From the NCBI RefSeq assembly GCF_030247195.1, contig NC_080672.1, positions 65,451,771 through 65,515,770 of the forward strand: a DNA stretch of 64,000 nucleotides. Direction: 5' to 3'. The notes under the pieces were generated by a model, which was not told where the DNA came from, did not search any database, and saw nothing but the letters and a program-made list of their open reading frames with translations. The position numbers were made by a program, and so were the translations under genes. Of the stretch, positions 1 through 11,294 are shown piece by piece. This DNA is from Topomyia yanbarensis (Eukaryota > Arthropoda > Insecta > Diptera > Culicidae). How positions within the stretch are numbered: position 1 is the first letter of the stretch; each line of letters begins with the position of its first letter.

Positions 1-290
1 CCTAGAACAAAAATTTGAGCTGACCCATGTATATTTCAAAACTTTTTCAAAATGTGGAGAGGTCTAGTAAACATAGTATAACACATAATATATCAAAATC
101 ATGTCACGGCAGTAACCATCATTTATCATTCCTAACATCCCTCATCTCTCTGCACACTTTCTATCACGTCTATCTTGCAATTTGGCTATCCATTTCTAAG
201 TTGTATCATAAGATCTTCTACTAATCTGAAGTATTTGTTAGAAAATACTATTTTTTGTCTGCTGTTTCCCTATAAACAGTTTTTGCATTT
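1..290. other. Unassigned AT-rich sequence
   Basis: No gene, RNA or repeat is recognised here. Short open frames on both strands have no recognisable domain. Confidence 0.5.
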
Positions 291-1193
291 CAACCGTTAT
301 GTGTCCAACAACAACAAAAAACACCTTAAACCGGACGACGAGGGTACCCGGGTACCCACAAATTGAAATGTTCATAACTATGGCTTCCGTTAACCGGTTT
401 GGACACATGTTTTGGATTCAGGAAATCGTCCACTTTTTGATTCTGTAAAATTGAGCTAGATGAATGGGTCTGGTTCGTGGTAATTTAGATTATCCGGAGT
501 AATGTTCCAGTGCTAGGGTATGATTTGTAAATTTAATAATGTCCTAGCAATTTGAGTATCAAAACTCTTCAAATTGTCTCGGAAGTCTGTTATTTATTGT
601 TACGGAACCATATGGCAATTTGACCTCGGAATGTCCACTCACCGCCCCACGAGAACCTGCTCCGGAATGCCCGTTCCGGGGTCTAATCACCAAATGGTTC
701 CAAAACCACGAGATACAGCCTACTGATGCAATTCCAAGAATTGTGTTATCCATATTGCCAATATTCCATTAAAATTCACAAATAGTATCCCAGCACTGGA
801 ACATGCTTCCGGAAATCCGGATTCCCGGGAACCGAATAAAGTAGCTCGATTTATTTTTGCCAAGTCTAAAAGTGGATGAGTTTCTGAATCCAAAACACCC
901 AAAATTATCGAAATCGGTTGAAAATTGTGTTAGTTATTGGCATTTCAGTTTGGTGGGTACCCGGGTACTCACGTCGGGCTGTTAATTAGTAAAAAAAATC
1001 AGGAGCCCCTCCTAACTCTACCCCCCCCCCCCCCCCCTTACTATATCAACAATATTATTAATCAAAAAGGTTGACTTAGTGAAGTTCTAAGATGTCACAA
1101 AGTTTCAATTTCCAGCTATGGATAAAACATTGGAATTTCGTTAATTGAAACCCTGAAAAGGTACCCGGGTACCGCGTTGAACACATAACGGTT
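291..1193. mobile_element. Nested inverted-repeat element with GGTACCCGGGTACC palindromes
   Basis: The outer ends match in inverse orientation: CAACCGTTATGTGTCCAAC at 291-309 and the complement of AACCGTTATGTGTTCAAC at 1176-1193. Inside lies a second imperfect inverted repeat, about 336-550 against about 720-976. Both inner ends carry CGACG plus GGGTACCCGGGTAC (342-357 and 955-968), and a third GGTACCCGGGTACC lies at 1161-1174. No protein is recognisable, so it looks like a non-autonomous TIR element or one inserted in a relative. A run of about 17 C follows at 1021-1037. No clear target duplication was found, so superfamily and exact ends are uncertain. Confidence 0.6.
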
Positions 1194-1299
1194 AATATAG
1201 AGCGGAGCCACTCGCGCAAACGAAACTCATATTACATCCATCTTGACAACGAAAGTATTTGTTGTCGAGAGAAAATTTGTAAAATGTTTGTATTATGAG

Positions 1300-1410
1300 A
1301 CGACTGTAACTAATTTATGTTCAAACCCTGCCTTCCCTGAAGAATGAATGGATATCGCTTCGAAACGTTGCACTATGGGGATGTGACCAAAAATCGAAAA
1401 CTACATCAAC
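1300..1410 (+). repeat. Penelope-like terminal remnant with hammerhead-like core
   Basis: The stretch reads CTGAAGA (1337-1343), an imperfect stem, then GAAAC (1362-1366) followed by GTTG. The order matches the hammerhead core CUGANGA / stem II / GAAA, and the GAAACGTTG ending resembles the terminal repeats of the Penelope-like element at 51.5-55.25 kb. No reverse transcriptase is nearby, so this is probably a truncated 3' end of an older copy. Stem II carries a mismatch, so activity is doubtful. Confidence 0.45.
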
Positions 1411-2355
1411 TTCAATGTATTTCAATACTATATTGTGCATTTATACAAATAATAATTAAGGAAATCTTTGGGTATCTTAAAAAAATATTTGATTTAACTG
1501 GATAATGTGGATGGTTGAAAAAAAATTGAAAAGAGTTGGTCCACGCGCGTTTTCTAAACTCTTCAAACATTTTAATTTTGAATGAAACATATGCTTAAAT
1601 ACGTCATTTAAAAGCTAAGGTTTCCTATCATCACGACATTATTGAAAACGCTTATTACATTGAATTGATATGAACTTTTATGAAACGTAACGGATCAAAG
1701 TCCAAAAGTATTCCAAAGATCCCCTAAACTCTCGATAGAGGATGCAAGTATACTGTTTCTTCTAACGTATAGCAAAGATTTCAGTTATACATATTTGCTC
1801 TACGCTGAAAACGCAACAATTGAAGTTCCAATGGCAGTCACTACACTATTAGTAGAGAGGCAGTGGATAATTCAGTACACGTTTCATTTGAATGCTGTGA
1901 ATTCTACAAGTAAATAAGCGAGGATAAGAATCAGAGTTTATGCATTGGACACAATTGGATTGTAACTTTAAGAATGTTCTTGTCTCAAAAGCAGCTTATA
2001 TGCCCAGAGACACTTTCAATGACTACTTGCTTTTCGAAGAATTTCGTTTTCATTTTATTTTATTTTCATTTTCCGTTTTGCAGCGTTTGGTGAGGCAATC
2101 AGAGCGCGTCAGTCCAAGGGCGATGAAACGAGGGGTAATGGTTGAATAGTCAATACAGACAACAAAAACGCTATGGGAGAAGATCAGGGTGTGGGTTGGA
2201 GCAGGGTTAAGGGATTGATGTATGCTTGACGAATAATTGCGCTGCAGAATGTGATGAAAAGGTGAATTGAACAGAGCTACTGTTGGCAGCTCACAAAAAA
2301 TGTTTTTCCATGTATTTTGTGAATATGTGATGTCAATTTATAATGCCGAAAATAT
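1411..2355. other. Unassigned sequence
   Basis: AT-rich DNA without a recognisable gene. A 69-codon frame at 1940-2149 has no identifiable domain and ends in low-complexity Phe/Leu-rich sequence. Confidence 0.4.
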
Positions 2356-2359
2356 CACT

Positions 2360-2870
2360 TTAGCACAGTGGTGTTATCAAGTTTGTGAGATCGTGAGCAT
2401 AGGTGTGCTTGGATGATCGCGATGTTCACGTGTTTGTCGTATACTCACGTGTTTGTCGCGTGTGCCAGCACGCATGTTACTTCGCGTGTATAAATTCGAT
2501 TTCGCAACCGTGTGGCCATTTGAATATTCACGTGTGTTCATAAATGATCGTGTGGATCGTAAATATGATACTTAATATTCAATGTTCGATTTAGCTTCTA
2601 GAAGAAAGTGAGTACTACAGTTCCCGGTCATGTCGTCATGTCTAGTGGATATCAGCGCTATTTTTGATTGGTTCTAGGACCGAGGATAGAGACTTCAAGA
2701 CGTGAGAGATAGATGATCGCGCGAACATGTGCCTTTGTAGGTTCACGTGTGAGACCGCGTTTGTAAATTGATGAGTGCTAGACGGTTCACTATATCGCTG
2801 GGGTACTATCATATTTGGGTGATCGCAAGCGTAGGTATGCAAGAATGATCGCCAAGGGCTGCCAAAGATC
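2360..2870 (+). repeat. Complex tandem/dispersed repeat, locus 1 (about 430 bp monomer)
   Basis: Landmark phrases such as TTTGTGAGATCG, CGTGTTTGTCGCGTG and GTATAAATTCGATTT recur near 11.06-11.29, 12.24-12.66, 16.43-16.83 and 17.04-17.29 kb. Within this locus the phrase near 2370 recurs in decayed form near 2810, giving a period near 430 bp. It is GC-richer than its surroundings and rich in CG dinucleotides. No coding sense is evident and the class is unknown. Confidence 0.6.
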
Positions 2871-3535
2871 ATCTGGTTTATTATCATTTTCGGGAGTCAT
2901 GGCATGGTACACTTCAAGTTTTGAAGGGCTCATCGTCAAGCCCAAGATAACTTGGCCCTAAGCCCGCTTTGTAGAATATTTCGACCATGGCAAAGTGGGT
3001 AATAAAGGTCGCCAAGTTAAGTAGAGTAGAGTGTGGTCAAGTAGGTCAGTTTTCTTTGGTGAGCTCGTGCGATGGTATTTTTGAACTGATTTTGACAAAC
3101 GAGCACTCGTTGGAAAGGTTATACATCTGGCAACGCTTTCGCAATAATGGTTTTATGTCTGGCTAAATATTTTTCAAGCTAAATACAATAAGGCGAAAGT
3201 TATTTTTTTCTATGTTTATTCGAGGTCAAATTAAACAATGTACACGCCTAGAAAATCACCGGCTCAACTTTTATTTGAAGAGTATTAAAACTGCAGATTA
3301 TTTTAAAATTAAATTGACGTCAATCAGGTGAGAAAATGAGAAGTAGTAAATTATGTGAAAAATCATGAAACCACGAAAGGAAATGTTGAAAAAACATGTT
3401 GGCAGCTGCGTCTGGCTTTGTATTTGCGAATGACTTCTTCAGTGTCCTCGCCGGATTGTGAAATTGAAGTTGTTCATTCCGGCTCGCGTGGTTGATTAGC
3501 TGTAAGACGATCAGTGGTGACCTGCAGTGCCCCCA
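2871..3535. other. Unassigned sequence
   Basis: No gene recognised. The stretch lies between the complex repeat and the hammerhead-bearing repeat. Confidence 0.4.
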
Positions 3536-3539
3536 AACG

Positions 3540-3990
3540 GCTGACCTATCGTACCCTCAAGCGTATGCTTGATGTTGATGTCCGTATTTTTTTTCAAGGC
3601 AAAAATATAGAAAAACCAACACAAAACACAAACAAAGACAACAACACGCGAAAACATAAATGACATACTATGTTGCGTTTCGGCTTCGCCTCATCAGAAA
3701 CCGACACTAACACATTGTCGGAATAGATTAGCGCCGGCTTGACGCAAATCCCTTAAAACTAAAACACACTATGTGTTTCAATCAAACGACTGATCAAACG
3801 TGATGTCCCGTTCGAGCAGAAGTTCTGTTTATGCCGATGAGACACAAGTGAAGCCGAAACTTGTCTTGGCTTAGCAGGCCTATGCGAAAGCACTATGCTA
3901 TATTAACATAAATGACGCCGTATCCAGTACAGCTCATACAGTAATAACCGAAATGACAGTCGCCAACGATGTAATTCTACTCTACTAAAT
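3540..3990 (-). repeat. Repeat carrying a hammerhead-like core
   Basis: Read on the minus strand, about 110 bp around 3670-3780 is homologous to internal parts of the hAT copies at 39.0 and 58.8 kb, so this is a dispersed repeat rather than unique DNA. It carries the core annotated separately at 3677-3721. A second look-alike (GATGAG followed after 13 bases by CGAAAC) lies on the plus strand at about 3834-3860, but it has no proper stem II. The element's ends and class are not resolved. Confidence 0.5.
3677..3721 (-). ncRNA. Candidate hammerhead ribozyme core
   Basis: The minus strand reads CTGATGA (complement of 3691-3697), then GGC-GAA-GCC, which forms a 3-bp stem II with a GAA loop, then GAAAC (ending at 3677). 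All conserved core positions of a hammerhead are present. Just upstream, CCGACA (3716-3721) and TGTCGG (3701-3706) can pair as a hairpin in the stem I position. A stem III could use CGC after GAAA and GCG near 3731-3733, but the spacing to a cleavage triplet is not canonical. Activity is unproven. Confidence 0.5.
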
Positions 3991-4062
3991 TTAATCACAA
4001 TGTAACTTAACTAAAAAGAAAGCAGTCCTACTTAAAGTTTCTATGTAATATAATCACTGTAA

Positions 4063-4350
4063 GGGACCATCCATAAATGACGTAGCATTTTTTGAGTGGT
4101 TTAAACACCCCCTCCCCCATCGTAGCATTTCGTCACGAACCTCTAAATACCCTTCCCTGGTAATTACGTAGCTTGACGGTAACCCTGCCATCCCTTGTCA
4201 CCGTAATTTTTTTTTAAATTCTTTTCTATTCCCCTTTAAAAAAGCTACGTAGCATGACATGACCCCCTACCACCCTGTCGTCACACATCATCACAATATA
4301 CAAAACTCCCCCCTTCCCCATATAATGATACGTCATTTATGGATGATCCC
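4063..4350. mobile_element. PIF/Harbinger-like MITE, 288 bp
   Basis: Ends are inverted repeats, GGGACCATCCATAAATGACG at the left and the complement of GGGATCATCCATAAATGACG at the right. The element is flanked on both sides by TAA (4060-4062 and 4351-4353), a 3-bp duplication expected of PIF/Harbinger insertion. It contains C-rich and T-rich tracts and no coding sequence. Confidence 0.8.
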
Positions 4351-4654
4351 TAATACTACTTTAGTGGTAAAGCCCGCGGACATCAAGGTACAACATCATG
4401 CCGAGGGGGCTACATGATTTTCGAAAAATTTAAATACTATTTCTGATAGTTTGAACCATTTATTTTCCATGATATTAGTTTGTGTACGTATCTCCGGAAC
4501 GAGAATTCCAAACGAAATAATTAGCAAGCTATAAGGATGACGGGAAAGAAACTGCATTAAAATCGACTGAATGCACGCTGTGCTATCAATAATAATATAA
4601 TCGCCAATATAGCCTAGACGCTTTACACTACCTTCTATTCGCTACAATGCATTG

Positions 4655-4853
4655 ACTCCCCTCTCTCCCCATGTAACGAACTGTCACGAATTTCCCCTAC
4701 TAGGTAACAAATTCTCTACAGGAAACATTTTCTTCAGTAAAATATGTTACGCTACGTTTTAGATTACTCCCTCTTCCCCATATGTTACAACATGTCACAT
4801 TTTTTATTCCGCCTCCCTCCTAAAATCGTTACGTAATTTATGAATGGTCCCTT
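4655..4853. mobile_element. Right-end remnant of a related MITE
   Basis: The right end, GTTACGTAATTTATGAATGG then TCCC, is followed by TTA and resembles the terminus of the neighbouring 288 bp element. No matching left end is visible, so it appears truncated or badly decayed. Confidence 0.5.
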
Positions 4854-5159
4854 ATCTCAGTTTACTATTACCAATAGCACTTTGCGCAAGAATATGAGGC
4901 AAAGTTTGACGCAAAATAAATATTTTTTTAGAAGTCTGTGACCAAAAAGACATCTTTGAGAGAATAACAAATTGCTCCTTTTGATTTGCTGATAACTAAT
5001 CAAGGTCCATTAATAAAGTAGAAACACCAGAGATCCTTAAACGACAAGCAGAGAATAACGAAAACGACAAGGTTTACAAGACTAAATAGTGTATCTTAAT
5101 AAGCCATTTTTGTCAAATAACGGAATTTTCACAAACTTTTCTGAACTTTTTGAATCAAT
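4854..5159. other. Unassigned sequence
   Basis: AT-rich, with no recognised gene or repeat. Confidence 0.4.
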
Positions 5160-5700
5160 GGCTCTCAAATTCATACCATTCGTATAATTCATTTACTTCA
5201 CTTAAACATTCTTTTGTGAGTGCATTCTACGTACTATTTTTCTTAGTACATCCATTTAAAGAATTTTAATCGTTTCATTTTATTCATTTTGAATATTTGA
5301 CTAATTGTAAATATCTAATCATTGCATTTTTAATCACTTATTTGATTCCACATTATTTTGCTTTGATTGTTGGTTTGAATTCCTTTTATCTATTTTATTT
5401 GTTTCAATCTTTAGATTCATTCTGATCGTTTTAAGCATTTCATGCATTTATTTCACCTCATTCTCTACGCTTATTTTGTTTATACTGTTTTCATTTTACG
5501 CAATTTATTCATTTTCTACATTTTTTATACATTTTATTCAGATTCTCCATTTAAATAATCTGACTAATTTTTTCTATCTTTCATTTTATTCATTTCATCC
5601 CAACTCACAATTAATTTTGTTTATTATATTCAATCTATTCTTTAATTGTATGCATATTGTTCATTTGTTTTTTGCTTCATTTTTTTTTTTCATTTATTAG
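5160..5700 (+). repeat. T-rich degenerate array (TTTTATTCA-like)
   Basis: Degenerate repetition of TTCATTTTATTCA-type units, like the longer array at 15.2-16.4 kb. It opens long Phe/Ile/Ser-rich frames (for example 5476-5700) that are a by-product of the unit and not genes. Confidence 0.7.
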
Positions 5701-5844
5701 ATTTGCGTTTTCCAATAAAACTAGTTCGCCCCGAATATATACATGCCGCTTACATTCCAATGTTTGGTTGGGTTACTGTTGTTGTTTCGCTTGACACGTT
5801 TAGTTCTTGCTGTGATTCTTGTTCATAGTTTGGGAATAGACAGC

Positions 5845-6200
5845 AAATATACTGTCAAATGATGCTCATGATTTTAGGAGCTTATTCACGATTTTTACGA
5901 TTACTCATCTCGTTACCGTGCTATTTTTTGTTGATGATCGGATTTTTCTGTCAGACTAGTGGCACTTTTGTTCGTGATCTCAGGATCGTAGTCGCGATTT
6001 TGTAATTTCTATTCACGTTATCGTGACATTTTAGTTATGAGTAGAGTGATTTATGTTCATGATTTTAGGATCTTAATAACGATTTTTGGTATTTTTATCA
6101 CTAGCAACTTGGTTTATGTTCGTGGTTTCAGGAACTTTGTCATGATTGTCCTAATTTTTAATCACGTTTTCCTGGTATTTTTATCGATTTTATTTGTTTG
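5845..6200 (+). repeat. Degenerate tandem repeat (TTCATGATTTTAGGATC-like)
   Basis: Variants of TTCRTGATTTYAGGA followed by CACGATTTT or ACGATTTTT begin near 5867, 5972, 6057 and 6120. The spacing is irregular (about 60-105 bp). Similar phrases occur at 14.9-15.2 kb and near 17.64 kb. Confidence 0.5.
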
Positions 6201-8195
6201 ATTTATTTTATTTACTTCATAAATCTTCCAGTTTTTTTTAAAATTTGAGCAGTTTTATCCAGTTTTTTTTAAAATATTCATATATTTAGTTTTTTTCTCA
6301 CAAATTGACTCTTGATTCATAGAATTTTCAAGCAAGCCATGGGATGATGCCGAGTGCCCCAGAATAAGATTTTAATCCACCGTAACCTGGACTCTTTTAT
6401 ACCAATGGTGAGTACAACGGTTCGGGAATGTACAAATGATTCGATTTCAAATGAACTTTACCCAAACATAAACAATAAACTACATTGCGTCTAATATTTT
6501 GATGACCATTTGTTGAATTCTCAGCTAGTTGCTATAATGGTATCTAAAGAATGGTTTAAGCGCATCCTCAAGTTTAGCAAATGGTCTTAAATTTAGGATT
6601 TTGTGGATGTGTAAATTGAAACCTTCAAAACAGTAAAAATCGAATAACTATTACATTAACAATAAAATTCGAAGGTTTTATTATTTTTTTAATTTAGACA
6701 AAAATATCAAAAAAACTGATTGAAATATTCAGTAAAACGAGGTAAGGAACATGCGTGTTTACTAAAAATTACGTTCATTGAATCGGTGACTTAAACATTA
6801 CAAGGCTAAAGTAGGTTTTTTCGAGCATCCAGTTTTTTCCAGTTTTTTTCAAGAAAGGTTCCAGTTTTTTTTGAAAAAATGTTGGCAACGCTGACCGTTA
6901 CTAAGTTATTGAATTTTTTGTGTTAAAAACTTAGTTGTCGCAAAATAGCTCTCACTCAAAAAATATACTTTGTATTTCAAATCTTTTGGATCCATTGGAT
7001 AGGTTAGAAAATTTTCCATTGAAAAATGTCCTCAAATGTTTCAGCTAATGAGGTTAAGTTACTTTTTCACTGTAATTTATTTAAAATTTAACAAATTTGA
7101 TCGATTTTTCGTTCATTTCGCGAAAATCTTAATAGTTAACATCACCATTCTAATAATTCAAATTTTTAGTCTTGAAGAGTTGCATACTTTGTTCCTTGAC
7201 ACTTATCTTTTCTTGTTTTCATGTGTTTAGGTAATTGAACTTGGATATTTTTATCATCATTTATTTTATCATATTCACTTATGCTAGCTCTTATTGAAAA
7301 AGTATGGCACTTATTGTACCTTTTCTTATTTTTATTCGAAAGCCAGGAAAATTTTGCATAGAAAAAGGTGTAAATACCTTTCAGTTAAGTGAATTTAGTA
7401 TTCTTTTAGAAGTTAATTAGTTTAATGTTAGTGGTATTATTAGTATTTCCGGTAGTTTCTTAAAATAGTAAATAAGAAACAGCACCATTATTATCATGGA
7501 ATTAATGCATCTCAGCAAGTTCTACAATTCTTTCTTTGGCTCCATTCAATTAACTCTTTTAGTTTCGAAGCAAAATCTTTTTTATTACCTCGTTTCATAT
7601 GCAAAAACAACTATTTCGAATCCATTACATTTCTGATGAGGTCATGCTGTGTTAACTATTAAATTGCAGCGAATTGAAAAGCGATAGGGATAAAGTGTGA
7701 AATAAAAAGTTGTAGAGAATATTAAGGGGCACCAAATTAACAATAGTGACGATAAATTTAGTTGATTATTAATTAGAATAATTACAAAACTCTCCAAAAA
7801 ACGCTAAGTTTGAGTTATTTTACTAGTAAAAAGTCATTTAGTATACTTAACTAAAGGTTATTTGTACATACATCGAAAGGAAATTTTCTCAACTTTCCAA
7901 TGGATCCCTGATAATAACGATACAAAGCATATTTTTTAGATTCAAGTCTTTTAAGCACTTGCAGGTCGATTACAGGAAAAAATTAGAAGTGAAATTACAA
8001 GGAAATGAAAAGAGATAGGAATATCATGTTGAAGAACAAATTATAAATCGTTATCAAACCCAACTTTTGGATAATAGATATTGCTATAATCATAATTCAT
8101 TATTTTGAGAAAATTATCAAAAACCTCATCAAAAACACCAACTTTGAACTACTTTACAACTAAAAGGTAATTAAAACTAATTAACTGAAAGATGT
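6201..8195. repeat. AT-rich region with scattered copies of a dispersed repeat
   Basis: No gene is recognised. A phrase near 6957 (plus strand, AAATATACTTTGTATTTC) recurs inverted near 7930 and again near 8240-8290 and 61865, suggesting old fragments of one repeat family. Unusual polypyrimidine phrases (CCAGTTTTTTTT) recur at about 6230-6275 and 6825-6865. Confidence 0.35.
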
Positions 8196-8199
8196 GAGA

Positions 8200-8430
8200 A
8201 CACCATCCAATAAAAAAATTTCTCACCTTTCCAATGGAGGAACTAAAAGATTTCAAATACGTGGTATACTTTTCGAGTTTGAGGTATTTTAAGATAAATA
8301 AGTTTTTTTCACAAAATGTTCAATAACTCTGTAACGGTTGATTGATGGTATGTATAGAACGATTTTTTCTCCAAATATGACAGTTAATCACCCCTCGAGA
8401 GATTTTTAATCATGAACCAAACACCCAGTA
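8200..8430 (-). repeat. Dispersed repeat shared with 61.71-61.93 kb
   Basis: On the minus strand this runs GTTTGGTTCATGATTAAAAA, CTCTCGAG, then to AAAAGTATACCACGTATTTG. The same order is present on the plus strand at about 61716-61915. It is non-coding and unclassified. Confidence 0.5.
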
Positions 8431-8749
8431 GGTCTCTAGAGCAAAGTATTTGCGCGAAATTGTCACATGAAAAGAAAACATAAAAAAGGCGATATTTCAA
8501 GACGTACCCTATCCTAAATCTTTAGAAATTCAAAACACATGTCACATTAGAATTAGATACTTAGTTTATTATGCAAAGTGGCTTCATTTTAATTGTTTGA
8601 TAATTTTGTAGAACATTCTGTAGGTAAAGATTACACATCTGAAAAACTTATTCTTTTGAACATCCTAATTCCACCCATACGAAAAAATCTTCAAAAAAAT
8701 GCTAGAAAAGTTTTCCAAAGACATCATAAAGCTAAAGCAAATAAATTGA

Positions 8750-8880
8750 ACGCCAGCATTGTTGTTTTCCTAAATCCAGCAATTGGGACCATAGTGCAGT
8801 GGTTGGCGTTGGATCCTGACTCTTTTTCGGTTCGAGCGGGAGCGACAATTGTGAATTTCAGGTGGGATCTGGGCTGATCG
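8750..8880 (+). mobile_element. tRNA-related SINE-like sequence
   Basis: TAGTGCAGTGG (8792-8802) resembles a tRNA A box and GGTTCGAGCGG (8829-8839) a B box. The 37-base start-to-start spacing is close to that in the two other SINEs in this window. No tRNA fold is evident, so a decayed SINE is likelier than a gene. Confidence 0.35.
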
Positions 8881-9257
8881 CTGATACGAAGTAAAGCTGT
8901 CGGTACAGTTCATGGGTAGGCCGCTCAAAATTATTTCATATTCTCTTCACGAATAAAATCGATAGCATTTCAGCTGTAGCTTCAGTTTCTGTTCAGAGCT
9001 CAACTTACTGGATGAAAAATTGATCGTGAACGAGTTTCGTGCACATTGCTAAGATTTTGTTGTTTCTAAAGATCTTCTGATCTTTTCTGTCTCCTGCCAG
9101 CACAATTTCATTCCCGTGGTGCAGATGCAGCGGTTTCGGTCTCTATCAATAACGAGTTTCGAAGTAACATTCCCTTGCTGGCTCAGTAGAACAGCCATGG
9201 TCATGACCGGCTATGTTATTGACCACTTTATCAAAATATTGAATCAGGGAAACATGC
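8881..9257. other. Unassigned sequence
   Basis: No recognisable gene or repeat boundary. Confidence 0.4.
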
Positions 9258-9265
9258 ACAGTGAG

Positions 9266-9506
9266 CAGTGGCGGATCCACGGGGAGGGTCTTGGGGTTCG
9301 GACCCCCTCCGATTTGTTTTTACTTGCTAAGAAAATTTAAATTAGTTTCAAGTTTATATTAGTTTCAAACTCAAAATCATTCCAAACCAAATTTGACCAA
9401 CAAAACTATTCGTTGAATAAAATTATTACGTATGATGAATTTTACAATATTCATTTCGAAATCAAAAATTCAGAGCCCTCCCGATTTTTTTCTGGATCCG
9501 CCCCTG
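9266..9506. mobile_element. Short hAT-like MITE, 241 bp
   Basis: The left end is CAGTGGCGGATCCA and the right end complements CAGGGGCGGATCCA (13 of 14 match). The flanking 8-mers ACAGTGAG (9258-9265) and GCAGTGGG (9507-9514) agree at 6 of 8, consistent with an aged hAT target duplication. It encodes nothing. Confidence 0.65.
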
Positions 9507-9734
9507 GCAGTGGGAAACTTTGCTCCTCCAATGTAATTTTTTTAGGTTCAGTGTGCATTCGATCAATCTTAATGTGCAACTACGGGCAGTCTAAAGGTCG
9601 ACTCTATCCAGTTTCATCTTATCAGGAACATAAGAAAGTTGAGAACAACACTAAACGAAACTAGTAAAAATTATCGGCATATTGCTACTTGCTTTTAGTA
9701 GATTGTCACAGGTTAATGTGAGAAAAATGATTGA

Positions 9735-9880
9735 CATTTTTGTCGCCTACACACATCCGATCTCGACTAACTGAGTTGAATGGTATGTGACACTCGGCGT
9801 TCCGGGCCGGAATTAAGTTGTTGATTTTCAGAGCGATTGCAAAACCTTTCTTTACATGAGAAAGGCAAAAATGATGGGGC
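9735..9880 (+). repeat. Dispersed repeat end (GACACTCGG..TCCGGGCCGG family), copy 1
   Basis: Contains CGATCTCGACTAACTGAGT, then TATGTGACACTCGG, TTCCGGGCCGG and finally ACATGAGAAAGGCAAAAATG. The same order occurs at 50.26-50.76 kb and 55.98-56.05 kb, where a CA microsatellite precedes it. Function and class are unknown. Confidence 0.6.
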
Positions 9881-11055
9881 ATTTTGCCATCGCGGCATCA
9901 CTGTGCAGCGGTAACCATTATTGATCGTTTGAAGAAGGTGTAGTTTAAAAAGGAAAAATGTTGCTATGCTATCAACCATGGCACGTAACAAATCAAACTC
10001 TTTACAAATTTCCATGACACATCCAAATCCCACCTAAGAGTAAGATTGGGGCCAAATCGAAACAGCCCCCTATGAGAGTACTCCCCCCTTCCTTCGCTGG
10101 GATAGTCGAGAGACACCGCATTTAATACGGGATACAAACACGGAAGTGACACTCAGGTGCCGTCAGGCGTGGAAGCCAACATCACACGTTTATTCTTCTC
10201 TACTCCGAAAGCAACAAGGATGATGGTGATGACTGATGATGATGATGATCATGATGGAGCGAGAACATGTTTGACTGTGCCGTGGGTGGGTAAATGTCTA
10301 GGTGTTCAAAACGCATAAGTGACTGTAACTGGCTTCGGTTTGCTGCAAATATTTGCTCACGTCGTCGACGTCGTCGTCATCGTCAAATGAAAGCTACCTA
10401 ATGCGGGTCGGCAACTAGGCTTCTTTATATGAATATAGCCAGTTTGTAGATGGCTGGGGGGTGAAAGGTTTTAGCAGATAAAATCTCAATCTACCTTTGG
10501 GAAAGGCTTACCGCCTAGGATAGCACAGGGCACGACAGCTCTCGGTGTTAGAAGGACTAGTTTATGCTGGAAATATGAGCTGAACCGCAGCGGAGACAGT
10601 TTGAAGTGTTGAACAGGTTAGTCGTGTCATGTGAGCGTAAATTTGACCAATTGTTCTCGAAGAGGAATTTGAAGGATGAACTGTTTATTACTTAGTGAAA
10701 TGGTTTTTGATTCATATAAAAGGCTGGAATTTATTGCTTTCCAACTGTACAGAAAGGAAATATCGGTCTTCTTTACGGCAAAATCATTGACATTAATTAA
10801 CCCTTTCATCTTCAACTTTTTCACCGCATATAGCATTACGAAATTGCGGTGATTGTCTCTAGGGAGCCAGATTGGGGTTAGCACTCAAAATTATGTCTTG
10901 AGGTACACATAACCTAATTCAGATAAAGTTATATTTTTGTGTTTCGCTTATGGGTTTAGTGTCCAATTAAGGGCCAAGTAGTTGAGAGAGAATATGATTC
11001 TATTTATTTCAAAACTCTTTTTCCATTAAACCGTTAAGATTTAAAAAAAGGCGTT
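9881..11055. other. Unassigned sequence with short trinucleotide microsatellites
   Basis: No gene is recognised. A GAT/TGA run lies at about 10223-10256 and CGTCGTCGACGTCGTCGTC-type repetition at about 10360-10383. Confidence 0.45.
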
Positions 11056-11294
11056 TGTTTGTAAACGTGTTCGATCGCGAGGGCGTTTGTATGTCGCATG
11101 TATCGAACTTTGCGTGTATAAATTCGATTTTACAACAGCGTATCATACTTAATTTTCGGTGTACGGCTTAGATGCTAGAAGAGGGAGTGAGTTCTTCCAT
11201 ATCAGTAGAGTTTCCTGTCATGTCGGCATGGAACGTGTTGTCTAGTGGATGAGCGTTATTTTTAATTTGTCGGACTGAAGGTATGCACCGAAGC
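11056..11294 (+). repeat. Complex repeat, locus 2 (left part, split by a hAT element)
   Basis: Shares TTGCGTGTATAAATTCGATT and GTTGTCTAGTGGAT phrases with the 2.4 kb copy. The copy is interrupted at 11295-12227 and resumes after it. Confidence 0.65.

Noticed and set aside
3834..3860. A second hammerhead on the plus strand (GATGAG..CGAAAC)
   Set aside because: The bases between the two boxes do not form stem II, and a competing ACAAGT/ACTTGT hairpin would sequester the GAAAC box.
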